The notes under the pieces are model-generated. The model was not told the DNA's origin. It worked only from the letters and a program-made list of their open reading frames with translations, and did no database searches. Below, piece after piece: positions 50,661 to 59,976 of a stretch of 64,000 nt of DNA. Position numbers and translations under genes: made by a program. Origin of the DNA: Marivirga arenosa (GTDB lineage Bacteria; Bacteroidota; Bacteroidia; Cytophagales; Cyclobacteriaceae); assembly GCF_030503895.2 (NCBI RefSeq), contig NZ_CP129970.2, positions 1,924,001 to 1,988,000 on the forward strand. Direction: 5' to 3'. Each line of letters begins with the position of its first letter. Position 1 is the stretch's first letter.

Positions 50661-53522
50661 TTAGAATGTTCTTGAGTATTTAATTCTGAAAGATCTTCCA
50701 GGAGTTCTGCTAAATTCAATTTGATCCTCAGCATTAAAAGATCTAAATACTCTTTCTTGAATATCTCCTAAAATATTATTAACTCTTAATCCAATTTTGT
50801 TTTTCCCATCTAAACCAAAAGTTTTGCTCATATTAAAGTTCAAGCTGTGAAAAGGAACAGTATAAGTACTTGGAGTTCTATTAACACCAACAATAGCTAA
50901 AGTAGGTCCCTGAATATTGTATGCAATACTTGATTCAAAACCAGTTTCAAAATCTACATAATCTAATCCAGCGTTTATGATATAAGGTGGTTGTCCAAGG
51001 AAATCTCTTCTATCTGAATATTCCTCTCCAGTTCTCAAGCCATTTTTTGTACCGTCAGCTTCTGTTTCATTTCTTTCTATAAATGAGCTAGCGTAAGTGA
51101 AATTTCCTTTGAATAAGAAGTTTTCTAAAGCAGGAGTTATAAAATCTAGACTTTTTCTGATTTCGAACTCAGCACCCATTATTTGACCGTTCCCAACATT
51201 TTGAGGGCTAACATTATCAGACTGAATATCATTTCTTACAAGTTCAATTGGATTTACAAATCTTTTAAAGAATGCCCCAACTGATACTGTTTGACCTCTG
51301 CTCATGAACATTTCATATCTTAAATCTAAATTGTCAATATCTGTTTCTACAAGGTCGATATTACCAATAAAAGTTAAACCTGTTAATACATCAGGAATTT
51401 CCAAAGTTGATTTCTCTTTAAAAGAAGGTCTAGCAACAGTTTTAGAATATGAAGCTCTTAGGTTAGTATCATCAAATGGTGAATAAGTTAGATTTAGTGA
51501 AGGGAATAATTTTAAAGATGATAAAACATTTTCATTTTCAAATACCCTTGACCCATTCTGATTTTGACCTGTGAAAAATTGATCGTACTTCTCTGATCTA
51601 ACACCAACGATCGCTTTAATTTGATCAGTGAAAACTAATTCACTACTTACATATGCTCCAACTATGTTAATGCTGCCATTAAACGCGTTACTAGGTGTAA
51701 ATCTAGTTCCTACATATGTTCCAAATCTAGAATCATCAACACCTTCAAGCTCACCAATTATATTTTCTGGTAAAAATATTCTGTCAGCATCACCATTTAG
51801 TTCTAAAAGGTTTTGATTACCGAAGAAGTCAATTCCAAAATCTTGGATTTCGTAATCTCTTTGTTTGAAATCTTCACTAACTCCAAATGAAATTTTTGAT
51901 TCATTTTCATTTAGGTTAAATCCTTTTTTGAAGTCTACTCTTCCACTATAATTCTGCTCATCTAATAATCTCCAAATTCTTTGTGGTTCCCCACCTTCTT
52001 GAGATTGAATAGCAAGATTTCCTTCATCATCAGCAATTGTGAATGGGGTTATTCTTACATCTTTATCCTCTACAGAAGAAAAAGTTGAAGCCAAAATCCA
52101 ATCAATTTCAAATTCACCTCTATTGAAGCTATGCGTACCATCTAAAGTAGCATTATTCATAATTCTTTCGGTATACTCCAAATTATCTAAAAATGCAGTA
52201 TAGGAATTGGTCAATGAAGCTGTTCTAGTTCTTTGTCCTGCCCTTGATATGCCGTTTTGTATTCTTAGTACTTTAAGAGAATATTTAGAAGCATCAGTTT
52301 TTAATGATAGTCCAGCTAGCCCACTTAATCTAGTGTCTCTTGAGCTTAAAGGACCCTCATAGATATTATCAGAAATTAATTCAAATTCATCTGCATCCTG
52401 TGGTCTTAGGTAATATCCATCTATCGCGTTTTGATAGTGGTTAGTACTTTTATTGTAATTGATTGCTAGATTGTAACCTAATTTGTAAGTATTTATGTCA
52501 AATTGATTTCCTCTAGAATATGAAGCACTCATATCTGGCAAATTGTTCCCATAAACTTGAGCAGCCATTTTTGAATCAAAACTTCTAGTTACATTACTTA
52601 GAAATCTAATACTTTCATCATTGGTTGGGATTGTGCTTTGAAGTTTTCCACCATCTAATTTTGCATTATATGGTAAGTCTCTTGTGCCATCATCAATTCC
52701 TAAGAAATCTAAACTACCCCCTTCATAACTTCTATAATCTGACTGGAAGTGCATAGAAGGATTATAGGTTGTGCTAAATGAAAAGCTTGAAGTCTTTGCA
52801 GTAGGAAAGTCTTTCAATTCGATATCTACAGTTCCACCTACAAAGTCAGCGTTTAATTCTGGAGTAAATGATTTATATACAATTATATTGTTTATTAAAC
52901 TTGTAGGGAAAATATCCATCTGAACAGCATTCTTATCGGGATCTAGTCCAGGAATGTTCATTTTATTCAGGGTGGTTTTAGTGTATCTATCCCCAAGTCC
53001 CCTTACAAAAACATATTGACCATCTTGAATGGAAACACCAGCAACACGTTTTACGGCAGTTGCAGCATGAGAATCACCAATTAATTGAAAAGTTTCTGAT
53101 GATATTCCATCCATTATATTAGCAGATTTCTTTTTTACTGTTAATAAAGCAGCTTCAGTCTCTCTTATGGCTTCGGCTTTAACAACTACTTCTTGCATTT
53201 GCTCTACCGACTCTCCAAGTCTGATTGTGCCTACATTGCTAACTTCTCCTGCTTTTACTTCTATTCCACTTACAGTTAATGTTTCGAATGAAATAAAAGA
53301 TACTTGTAGGTCATAAACACCTGGTGCAGCACCAAAAGAAAAAGCACCATCAAGATCTGTTGCAGCACCATTTGCTGTACCTTTAATTACAACAGAAACT
53401 CCAATCATTTCTTCCCCTGTCTTATTATCAATTACTTTACCTCTAATAGTACCCTTCTGTGCCACTAAAAGAGTTGATATAAGAAGAAATGCGACAGTAA
53501 AAATTCCTACTTTAATTTTCAT
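50661..53522 (-). CDS. TonB-dependent outer-membrane receptor with N-terminal carboxypeptidase-like domain
   Basis: A 953-aa protein with a signal peptide (about 1-21, ISTLLVAQ). A CarboxypepD_reg-like beta domain follows (about 22-115; GKVIDNKTGEEMIGVSVVIK), then the plug (GVSIQDGQYVFVRGLGDRYT, YKSFTPELNADFVGGTVDIE) and a long 22-strand barrel ending in an aromatic C-terminus (RIKYSRTF). It imports or binds an unknown large ligand using TonB energy. There is no SusD partner; it is paired instead with the beta-helix lipoprotein encoded upstream. The terminator at 53648 separates the two, so each has its own transcript. Confidence 0.93.
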   Translation of the reverse strand: MKIKVGIFTVAFLLISTLLVAQKGTIRGKVIDNKTGEEMIGVSVVIKGTANGAATDLDGAFSFGAAPGVYDLQVSFISFETLTVSGIEVKAGEVSNVGTIRLGESVEQMQEVVVKAEAIRETEAALLTVKKKSANIMDGISSETFQLIGDSHAATAVKRVAGVSIQDGQYVFVRGLGDRYTKTTLNKMNIPGLDPDKNAVQMDIFPTSLINNIIVYKSFTPELNADFVGGTVDIELKDFPTAKTSSFSFSTTYNPSMHFQSDYRSYEGGSLDFLGIDDGTRDLPYNAKLDGGKLQSTIPTNDESIRFLSNVTRSFDSKMAAQVYGNNLPDMSASYSRGNQFDINTYKLGYNLAINYNKSTNHYQNAIDGYYLRPQDADEFELISDNIYEGPLSSRDTRLSGLAGLSLKTDASKYSLKVLRIQNGISRAGQRTRTASLTNSYTAFLDNLEYTERIMNNATLDGTHSFNRGEFEIDWILASTFSSVEDKDVRITPFTIADDEGNLAIQSQEGGEPQRIWRLLDEQNYSGRVDFKKGFNLNENESKISFGVSEDFKQRDYEIQDFGIDFFGNQNLLELNGDADRIFLPENIIGELEGVDDSRFGTYVGTRFTPSNAFNGSINIVGAYVSSELVFTDQIKAIVGVRSEKYDQFFTGQNQNGSRVFENENVLSSLKLFPSLNLTYSPFDDTNLRASYSKTVARPSFKEKSTLEIPDVLTGLTFIGNIDLVETDIDNLDLRYEMFMSRGQTVSVGAFFKRFVNPIELVRNDIQSDNVSPQNVGNGQIMGAEFEIRKSLDFITPALENFLFKGNFTYASSFIERNETEADGTKNGLRTGEEYSDRRDFLGQPPYIINAGLDYVDFETGFESSIAYNIQGPTLAIVGVNRTPSTYTVPFHSLNFNMSKTFGLDGKNKIGLRVNNILGDIQERVFRSFNAEDQIEFSRTPGRSFRIKYSRTF

Positions 53523-53635
53523 AATTAATTTTAATTAAATATTTCATGCAAAAGTAGTTCAAATAAAATCAGATTAGTTTATCATAGAATTGTCTATGTG
53601 TTAATAATATGTTAACAAAAACATTAACTTAATAT

Positions 53636-53675
53636 ACATTAAAAAAAAATAGCTCTCAGTTTCCTGAGAGCTATT
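53636..53675 (-). terminator. Terminator after the beta-helix lipoprotein gene
   Basis: AATAGCTCTCAG (53648-53659) pairs with CTGAGAGCTATT (53664-53675), with a long T-run on the minus strand (53636-53649). Confidence 0.92.
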
Positions 53676-53698
53676 CCTTAAGAATATGTTTAAGTATC

Positions 53699-55306
53699 TT
53701 AGAAGTTGTCTAACTGGCCTTGTGCAGCAGCGTAAGACCAAGATAAAACGCTTACATCAGCACCAACAGTTGCTTCAGTAACCACTGAATTATTGCTAAC
53801 AAATTTCTCACCATTCGCAGTGATTTGTGCAGCAAATTCAGCTTCAGTTCTATCATTAGCAGCAGCAGCGGCAGCAGCATCTAATTTATCAACAAATATA
53901 TCTCCAATCACATTTGTAGTATTGAATTCAAGTCCACTGAATACTGTGATATCATTTGCATAGTTGTCAGATCCTCTTGGATCATCATCATTATCATCAG
54001 CATCTATCTCAATATCAGAACCTTCAGCAAAGTCAAAGAAATAAGTGTTTTGAATATCATATTTTGCACCATCTCTTAAATCAGCGTAATCACTTGAAGA
54101 AAGTCCTCTTAAAGATCCGTTGATGAATTTACCTACTAAGTTAGCAGATCCATCGTCACCTTCAGAACCATCTAATTCCATACCGTGATCGCCATCCCAA
54201 GCATAACCATTTGCTTCATCAGCACCGATATAAACGAAGTTGTCTATAGTTCCACTCCATCCTTGGTCAGTATCATAACCGTCATCATCTTGTGCCCAAA
54301 CAATAAAATTGGTAATGTTTACAGTACCTCCGAAAATTTCGACACCATCATCAGAGCTATTGATTGATTCTACGTGATTGATTGTAGTACCAGATCCTAC
54401 ACCGCCTAAAGTTAATCCTTGTAATTCGTTTCCAGGGCCTAATTCAGCACCAGTAAATCTTATTGAAACGTATTCAAATACACCAGAATTATCTGCCACA
54501 TCATCACCACCGTATAAACCTTCGGTTACAGTAGTTGGGATACCTTCAATTTGAGCTTCATCCGCCTCAGCAGAGATTGGAGCATTTCCTAAAATTAATA
54601 CACCACCCCAAAGACCTCTTTGAGTTGTTAAATCTAAAGAACTTTCGAATTCACCAACTCGGATTTCATCAGCAGTTGAAGTAAATACGATTGGAGCTTC
54701 AGCAGTTCCATTAGCTTGGATATCTGCACCTCTAGCTATAATTAATACAGAAGCTGCAGCAGCATCACCTGGACGCCCTTTGATTACAGTTCCTGGTTGA
54801 ATGGTCAAAGTATTTCCTGCAGTTACAATTACGCGACCTGCTAATTCCCATATTCTGTCGTTTGTTAATGTTAGATCCTCTTCGATAAGACCTGATAATA
54901 CTTGATTTGGTAATTGTTGAGGAGCAGCACCAACAGATAATACGTGAGTAACAGACTCAGTATCACCATCTGCATCAGTAGCAGTAAATTCAAAAACAAT
55001 GTTTTGATCAGCATCTGCTTCAGTTGCAGTATATGTGAATTCAAATGTTGCTGTAGTTGCTTCAGCTGTGAATTCTGGTTCTAAGAAAGTGTCACCATCT
55101 TTTGTAACTACTATGCTTGAAATACCATCTTGAGCTGTAACTGTAGCAGAAACAGGGCCTACAGTCCCTAAGTTTTCAATTTCAGCTGTTGCTGGAATTC
55201 CTTCGATTGTTACTAGGTTGTTTGGCTCTGCAGTTTCTTCTTCGCATGATGAGAAGATAAAAACTGATACCATTGCTAGCATCGCGATTAAATTAAATTT
55301 CTTCAT
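53699..55306 (-). CDS. Surface lipoprotein with beta-helix domain
   Basis: A 535-aa lipoprotein with signal MKKFNLIAMLAMVSVFIFSS and lipobox FSSC. An Ig-like/Ca-binding stretch (about 30-130) is followed by a beta-helix region: WELAGRVIVTAGNTLTIQPG, a GLWGGVLILGNAPI stretch, and Asp-rich turns (SINSSDDGVEIFGG, WAQDDDGYDTDQGW, GDHGMELDGSEGDDG) that look like calcium sites. Similar lipoproteins commonly sit beside TonB receptors of the type encoded next to it, so a joint role in capturing a ligand at the surface is likely, but the ligand is unknown. Acidic and Ala-rich segments near the C-terminus are unusual. Confidence 0.85.
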   Translation of the reverse strand: MKKFNLIAMLAMVSVFIFSSCEEETAEPNNLVTIEGIPATAEIENLGTVGPVSATVTAQDGISSIVVTKDGDTFLEPEFTAEATTATFEFTYTATEADADQNIVFEFTATDADGDTESVTHVLSVGAAPQQLPNQVLSGLIEEDLTLTNDRIWELAGRVIVTAGNTLTIQPGTVIKGRPGDAAAASVLIIARGADIQANGTAEAPIVFTSTADEIRVGEFESSLDLTTQRGLWGGVLILGNAPISAEADEAQIEGIPTTVTEGLYGGDDVADNSGVFEYVSIRFTGAELGPGNELQGLTLGGVGSGTTINHVESINSSDDGVEIFGGTVNITNFIVWAQDDDGYDTDQGWSGTIDNFVYIGADEANGYAWDGDHGMELDGSEGDDGSANLVGKFINGSLRGLSSSDYADLRDGAKYDIQNTYFFDFAEGSDIEIDADDNDDDPRGSDNYANDITVFSGLEFNTTNVIGDIFVDKLDAAAAAAANDRTEAEFAAQITANGEKFVSNNSVVTEATVGADVSVLSWSYAAAQGQLDNF

Positions 55307-55432
55307 TGTGACTAATTTTGAATAAGTTTAAATTTCTTTGATGCAAAGGTGGTTTTTAATTGTTAACTGAATTTGTCAGACTTTTTAGCAAATTGTTACT
55401 AATTCATTAATGTGTTAATATTGAGGTAAAAC

Positions 55433-55466
55433 AAAAAAAGCATCCGCTAGTCATCGGATGCTTTTT
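55433..55466 (-). terminator. Terminator after the MoxR ATPase gene
   Basis: AAAAAGCATCCG (55435-55446) pairs with CGGATGCTTTTT (55455-55466); T-run on the minus strand. It closes the leftward operon that starts with the GNAT-nitrilase gene. Confidence 0.93.
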
Positions 55467-55495
55467 ATTTAGGACGGGTTATGGTCAATTTAATT

Positions 55496-56479
55496 TTAAC
55501 TAATGGGAACTTGTTTTAAGATTTTTTCAATGATATCCTTAGTAGTAACACCATCAGCTTCAGCCTCATAGTTTAAAAGTATTCTGTGATTCATAACATC
55601 AAACGCTACTTCTTTAATGTCTTCTGGTAAAACATAATCTCGACCTTCCATATAGGCTACCGCTTTAGCACTTAAGTTAAGATTTATACTTGCTCTAGGA
55701 GATACTCCATATTGAATATAATCAGCTTCTTGCTTTAATCCGTATTCCAAAGGAGATCTAGTAGCATAAACCAATTCAATGATGTATCGCTCTAATGATT
55801 CAGAAATTTCAACATTATTCACTTGTTCTCTAATGCTGAATATTTCTTCCTTCGTAAGAATAGTTTTGACTTCTTTATTAAAAGTCATATTAGACATTCT
55901 ACGCATCACCTCTAATTCCTGAGCTTTAGTAGGGTAGTCCACCATTACTTTTAGCATAAAACGGTCAACTTGCGCTTCAGGTAAAGGATAAGTTCCTTCC
56001 TGATCTACTGGGTTTTGAGTGGCGAGTACTAAAAATGGGCGATCTAATTGAAAAGTAGTTTCTCCAATTGTTACTTGCTTTTCCTGCATCGCCTCAAGTA
56101 AGGCTGATTGTACTTTAGCTGGAGATCTGTTGACCTCATCTGCTAATACTAAATTTGAAAAAATCGGACCTTTCTTAACCTCAAAGTTACCTTGCTTCTG
56201 ATTATAAATCATCGTACCGATTAAATCAGAAGGCATTAAATCTGGAGTAAACTGAATTCTTTGGAAATCTAAATGTAAAACATTCGCTAAAGTGTTAACG
56301 GTTAGTGTTTTGGCTAAGCCTGGAACTCCTTCTAATAAGATGTGTCCATTGGTGAATAATCCAATTAAAAGGCGATTCACCATATAATCTTGACCTACAA
56401 CAACTTTGCTAACTTCAGACATTACGTCTTTTACTTTTTGCTGTAATTCATTTTTCTTTTCTAACTGTGCTTCTTCCAT
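55496..56479 (-). CDS. MoxR family AAA+ ATPase
   Basis: A 327-aa AAA+ protein. The Walker A motif is LLEGVPGLAKT (about 54-64), Walker B is LVLADEVNRSP, with sensor 1 LATQNPVDQEGTYPLPEAQ and the MoxR-type SPRASINLNLSAKAVAY segment. MoxR proteins act as chaperones for metal insertion or assembly, usually with a VWA or DUF58 protein encoded next door. Here the gene is followed by a terminator and no such partner is in the window. It lies 42 bases after apt and seems to end a five-gene leftward operon. Confidence 0.95.
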   Translation of the reverse strand: MEEAQLEKKNELQQKVKDVMSEVSKVVVGQDYMVNRLLIGLFTNGHILLEGVPGLAKTLTVNTLANVLHLDFQRIQFTPDLMPSDLIGTMIYNQKQGNFEVKKGPIFSNLVLADEVNRSPAKVQSALLEAMQEKQVTIGETTFQLDRPFLVLATQNPVDQEGTYPLPEAQVDRFMLKVMVDYPTKAQELEVMRRMSNMTFNKEVKTILTKEEIFSIREQVNNVEISESLERYIIELVYATRSPLEYGLKQEADYIQYGVSPRASINLNLSAKAVAYMEGRDYVLPEDIKEVAFDVMNHRILLNYEAEADGVTTKDIIEKILKQVPIS

Positions 56480-56521
56480 GGTTTATCTCAAAAATCTTTA
56501 TTCAACTAAATTTCAAATATA

Positions 56522-57052
56522 TTAATAAGTAACGATACTGTAAACCGCTTCATTTTCTGTTTTCAGCTTTTTTTCTCCCTCTAAAAACCCTAACTCAATC
56601 AAGAATGTAAAGTTGCCTACTTTTCCGCCTAATTCTTTCACTAGTTTTGCTGCCGCAAGTGCTGTTCCCCCTGTAGCTAATAAATCATCATGAATCATTA
56701 CTTTTTGTCCTGGCTTTATGGCATCGCTGTGAATTTCCATGGTAGCACTACCATATTCCAAATCATAAGAATGTTTAATGGTTTTATGAGGCAGTTTGCC
56801 TTCTTTCCTAACGGGTACAAAAGGCAAACCTAATCGTTCTGCTACCATCATCCCAAATAAAAAACCTCTGGATTCAACCCCAACAATTACATCTATTTTA
56901 TCCTGCTTTCCTTTTTCAACGAACCAATCCACAATTTCAGATACTAATTTTGGACGGCTTAAAATTGGGGTAATGTCTTTAAATACTATACCAGGCTTTG
57001 GAAAGTCTTTAATATCACGGATTTCAGCATTAATTTTTTCTGAAAGGGTCAT
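56522..57052 (-). CDS. apt: Adenine phosphoribosyltransferase
   Basis: A 176-aa type I phosphoribosyltransferase. DFPKPGIVFKDITPIL near the start, VESRGFLFG, FVPVRKEGKLPHKT and the PRPP-binding MIHDDLLATGGTALAAAKLV (about 124-143) are Apt-specific. It salvages adenine to AMP. Its first 23 bases overlap the end of the threonine aldolase gene, so both are likely translated from one mRNA. Confidence 0.97.
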   Translation of the reverse strand: MTLSEKINAEIRDIKDFPKPGIVFKDITPILSRPKLVSEIVDWFVEKGKQDKIDVIVGVESRGFLFGMMVAERLGLPFVPVRKEGKLPHKTIKHSYDLEYGSATMEIHSDAIKPGQKVMIHDDLLATGGTALAAAKLVKELGGKVGNFTFLIELGFLEGEKKLKTENEAVYSIVTY

Positions 57053-58070
57053 TTATATCTGTTTTAATTTTTTTAATAAGCTCATCCAGCATATCATCCG
57101 AAAAATCAAGATGAGTTACAAAGCGAACATCATGCTTTCCGAAAGGAACTGCTAATATCCCATGATTTTTAAGTTTTTCTACAAAATCCGTGGCCAGTTG
57201 ATTATTTGATAATCTAAATATTACAATATTGGTTTCTACTGGAAGAATTGATTCAACAAAAGCTAAATCCTTTAAATTTTCAGCAATGGTTTTGGCTCTA
57301 TTATGGTCTTCGGTTAGTCTTTCTATATGATGATCTAAAGCGTAAATTCCAGCAGCAGCTAAAATACCAGCCTGCCTCATGCCACCTCCCATCACTTTTC
57401 TAATTCTTCGGGCCATTTTAATGGAATCTTTATCGCCCACTAATAAAGAACCAACTGGGCATCCCAAACCTTTGGATAAACAGATGGAGATGGTGTCAAA
57501 GGTTTTACCGTATTTTTTAGGATCATCTCCTGAAGCTACTAAAGCATTAAATAATCTTGCGCCATCTAGGTGTAGCTTTAGATTTTCATCTTTACATAAT
57601 TGACCGATCTTTTCGATTTCTTTAAAATCATAAACACATCCACCCCCTTTGTTCATCGTATTTTCTAATGAAACAAGTCTGGAAATAGGAGCATGTACAT
57701 CATCAGGATTGTTGATATTATCTTTTACCATTTCCGCGGTTATCCGGCCACGGTCTCCGTGCAGTAGTCTGACAGATGCAAAAGAGTTATAAGCGATTCC
57801 CCCCCCTTCATATAAATAGATATGAGATTTTTCATCACAAATTACTTCAGTGTGGGGGTCAGTATGAACTCTAATCGCAATTTGATTGGTCATGGTGCCA
57901 CTGGGGCAGAATATTGCGGCTTCCATACCAAAATACTCAGCAGCCTTTTCTTCAAGAGAATTTATAGTGGGATCTTCACCGAAAACATCATCACCAACTG
58001 GAGCTTCAAACATAACTTGCTTCATAGCGGTAGTAGGCTGAGTAATGGTGTCGCTTCTTAAATCAATCAT
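57030..58070 (-). CDS. ltaE: Low-specificity L-threonine aldolase
   Basis: A 346-aa PLP enzyme of aspartate aminotransferase fold type I. It begins with MIDLRSDTITQPT; FCPSGTMTNQIAI and GGVRLHLDGAR-type segments (here LHLDGARLFNALVA) follow. The PLP Lys is Lys200 in ISICLSKGLGCPVGS. It cleaves L-threonine and allo-threonine to glycine and acetaldehyde. It sits two bases downstream of the 86-aa gene and overlaps apt by 23 bases, so it is central in the leftward operon. Confidence 0.95.
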   Translation of the reverse strand: MIDLRSDTITQPTTAMKQVMFEAPVGDDVFGEDPTINSLEEKAAEYFGMEAAIFCPSGTMTNQIAIRVHTDPHTEVICDEKSHIYLYEGGGIAYNSFASVRLLHGDRGRITAEMVKDNINNPDDVHAPISRLVSLENTMNKGGGCVYDFKEIEKIGQLCKDENLKLHLDGARLFNALVASGDDPKKYGKTFDTISICLSKGLGCPVGSLLVGDKDSIKMARRIRKVMGGGMRQAGILAAAGIYALDHHIERLTEDHNRAKTIAENLKDLAFVESILPVETNIVIFRLSNNQLATDFVEKLKNHGILAVPFGKHDVRFVTHLDFSDDMLDELIKKIKTDINDPFRKN

Positions 58071-58071
58071 A

Positions 58072-58332
58072 TTAGGAAACTTTTTCGAACCAATGTGGTA
58101 GTTTTACCTGGTCAGTATAGAATTTTTTTCTAGAGTGGTTACTATCGAATGGAACAATCTTTTCGATTCTATCTGTTTTGGGATGGTAAAAGGCTTCAAC
58201 ATAAAAATCATTTAATAAAAATAAATTCACCTTATACCGATAATACCGAATAGAGGTGACAAATTCACCCTCAACATATAATGTTTTTATCTTTTTAAAC
58301 AGGCTTAAATTTACAAACTCTTCTACCTTCAC
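58072..58332 (-). CDS. Small soluble hypothetical protein
   Basis: I do not recognise this 86-aa protein. It has no signal peptide or membrane helix. It is basic and rich in Phe, Tyr and Lys, with a predicted meander of strands (VEGEFVTSIRYYRYKVNLF, DFYVEAFYHPKTDRIEKIVP) and a tail KLPHWFEKVS. Its tight packing, one base after the GNAT-nitrilase gene and one before ltaE, and its host-like codon use support it as real. Short strand-rich proteins of this kind are common accessory genes in Bacteroidota; no function can be given. Confidence 0.7.
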   Translation of the reverse strand: MKVEEFVNLSLFKKIKTLYVEGEFVTSIRYYRYKVNLFLLNDFYVEAFYHPKTDRIEKIVPFDSNHSRKKFYTDQVKLPHWFEKVS

Positions 58333-58333
58333 T

Positions 58334-59854
58334 TCACTTATTCTTTTTTAATGAGTACAGATCTTTTCTTCGATCGTTCAAATTACGCACGCTTCCGTAA
58401 GTATGCAATTCTTTTAACAAATTAACATCTACATCTGCAATTACTGTCATTTCTGTATTAGGAGTAGCTTCTGTTTTAACGCCATTTGTTGGAAATGAAA
58501 AATCGGAAGGGGTGAATACTCCAGATTGAGCAAACTGAATATCCATGTTATTTACTTTTGGTAAATTCCCTACACTTCCAGCTATAGCTACATAACACTC
58601 ATTTTCAATAGCGCGTGCTTGCGCACAAAGCCTTACTCGCATATATCCGTTTTGAGTATCAGTTAAGAAAGGCACAAATAAAATTTTAACTCCTTCATCT
58701 GCTAATAGTCTTCCCATTTCAGGGAACTCCACATCATAACAAATATTGATTCCAATTTTTCCGCAATCCGTATCAAAGGCCTGAATTTTCTTGCCTCCAC
58801 TCATTCCCCAGGCACTTACTTCAGCAGGAGTCATATGAATTTTTTCATAGGTCTCACTGGTACCATCTCTTCTGCATAAAAAGCCTTTATTGTAAAGTTT
58901 TCCACGACTCATCACTGGCATGCTACCCGTAATGATATTTACATTATAATTAATAGCATATTCTTGAAAAACCTCTTTAAGTGGTTCCGTATATTTAGCT
59001 AATTCACGAATTGCTGATGCTTCATCCAAATGATTGAATTCAGCCATTAAAGGGGCATTGAATAATTCTGGGAATAATATGAAATCGCATTGATAACCAC
59101 TTACTACATCAATAAAGAACTCAATTTGCTCTTGCATAGCTTTTAAGGAAGGAGTGGGACGCATTTGCCATTGTACTAATCCTAATCTTATAACTGTTTT
59201 AGGAATATGAACATATTCTTCAGACGGTTCGTAGTAAATATTATTCCATTCAATTAGAGCTGCATATTCAGCAGATTGTTTATCACCTGGTAGATATCCT
59301 TTTAATACTTTTTTAACATGAAAGTCATTTGATAATTGAAAGGATAATGCTTTATCATAAATTTCTTTGGCGATTACCTTTTGAATATACTGCTTAGCAG
59401 AAAATTTATCTGAATATTTTGAATACCCCGGAAGTCTGCCGCCTGCCACTATTGATCTGAGGTTAAGTTGTTCCACTAAATCTTTCCGAGCATCATACAA
59501 TCTTCTTCCAACTCGCATTCCTCTAAAATCAGGATGTACGAATACATCTATTCCATATAATACATCCCCCTCAGGATTATGAGTATTGAAAGATTCTTTT
59601 CCTGTTATTTCAGGATAATTATGATTGTCACCAAAATCTGAATAGTCCACAATAATTGATAAGGCGCATCCTGCAACTTGACCATTCACTAAAACGCATA
59701 ACTGTCCTTCAGGGAATTTATCAATTAAACTTTTGATATGTTCAACCTCCCACAAGTCATCCCAACCCGCATAAGCCTTTTTCATAGACTTTATTAAGCT
59801 TCGATAGTCTTTTAACTTTAAGTTTTCTAGGGTTATGATGAAATTATCTTGCAT
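58334..59854 (-). CDS. GNAT acetyltransferase-nitrilase fusion protein
   Basis: A 506-aa two-domain protein. Residues 1-190 form a GNAT domain, with acetyl-CoA loop VHPDFRGMRVGRRLYDARK. Residues 222-500 are a carbon-nitrogen hydrolase whose Glu-Lys-Cys triad is visible in FILFPELFNAP, YEKIHMTPAEV and GINICYDVEFPE. The fusion is a known arrangement in Bacteroidota and Proteobacteria; substrate unknown. The order suggests acetylation and amide hydrolysis of one small molecule. It is the first gene of a five-gene leftward operon, and its promoter should lie in 59855-59915. Confidence 0.93.
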   Translation of the reverse strand: MQDNFIITLENLKLKDYRSLIKSMKKAYAGWDDLWEVEHIKSLIDKFPEGQLCVLVNGQVAGCALSIIVDYSDFGDNHNYPEITGKESFNTHNPEGDVLYGIDVFVHPDFRGMRVGRRLYDARKDLVEQLNLRSIVAGGRLPGYSKYSDKFSAKQYIQKVIAKEIYDKALSFQLSNDFHVKKVLKGYLPGDKQSAEYAALIEWNNIYYEPSEEYVHIPKTVIRLGLVQWQMRPTPSLKAMQEQIEFFIDVVSGYQCDFILFPELFNAPLMAEFNHLDEASAIRELAKYTEPLKEVFQEYAINYNVNIITGSMPVMSRGKLYNKGFLCRRDGTSETYEKIHMTPAEVSAWGMSGGKKIQAFDTDCGKIGINICYDVEFPEMGRLLADEGVKILFVPFLTDTQNGYMRVRLCAQARAIENECYVAIAGSVGNLPKVNNMDIQFAQSGVFTPSDFSFPTNGVKTEATPNTEMTVIADVDVNLLKELHTYGSVRNLNDRRKDLYSLKKNK

Positions 59855-59910
59855 AAAATTTAAGCTGTTGAACTAAAAAAATGTAAAAATTTACCATTGA
59901 TGTTTAAAAC

Positions 59911-59956
59911 CAAAAAACCACAGCAATATAAGTGATTATCACTTTATGCTGTGGTT
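59911..59956 (-). terminator. Terminator after lipA
   Basis: A long imperfect stem (59916-59956; AACCACAGC pairs with GCTGTGGTT at its base) is followed on the minus strand by a T-rich run. It lies 21 bases beyond the lipA stop. Confidence 0.88.
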
Positions 59957-59976
59957 CTTCAAAATATATTTATTCC

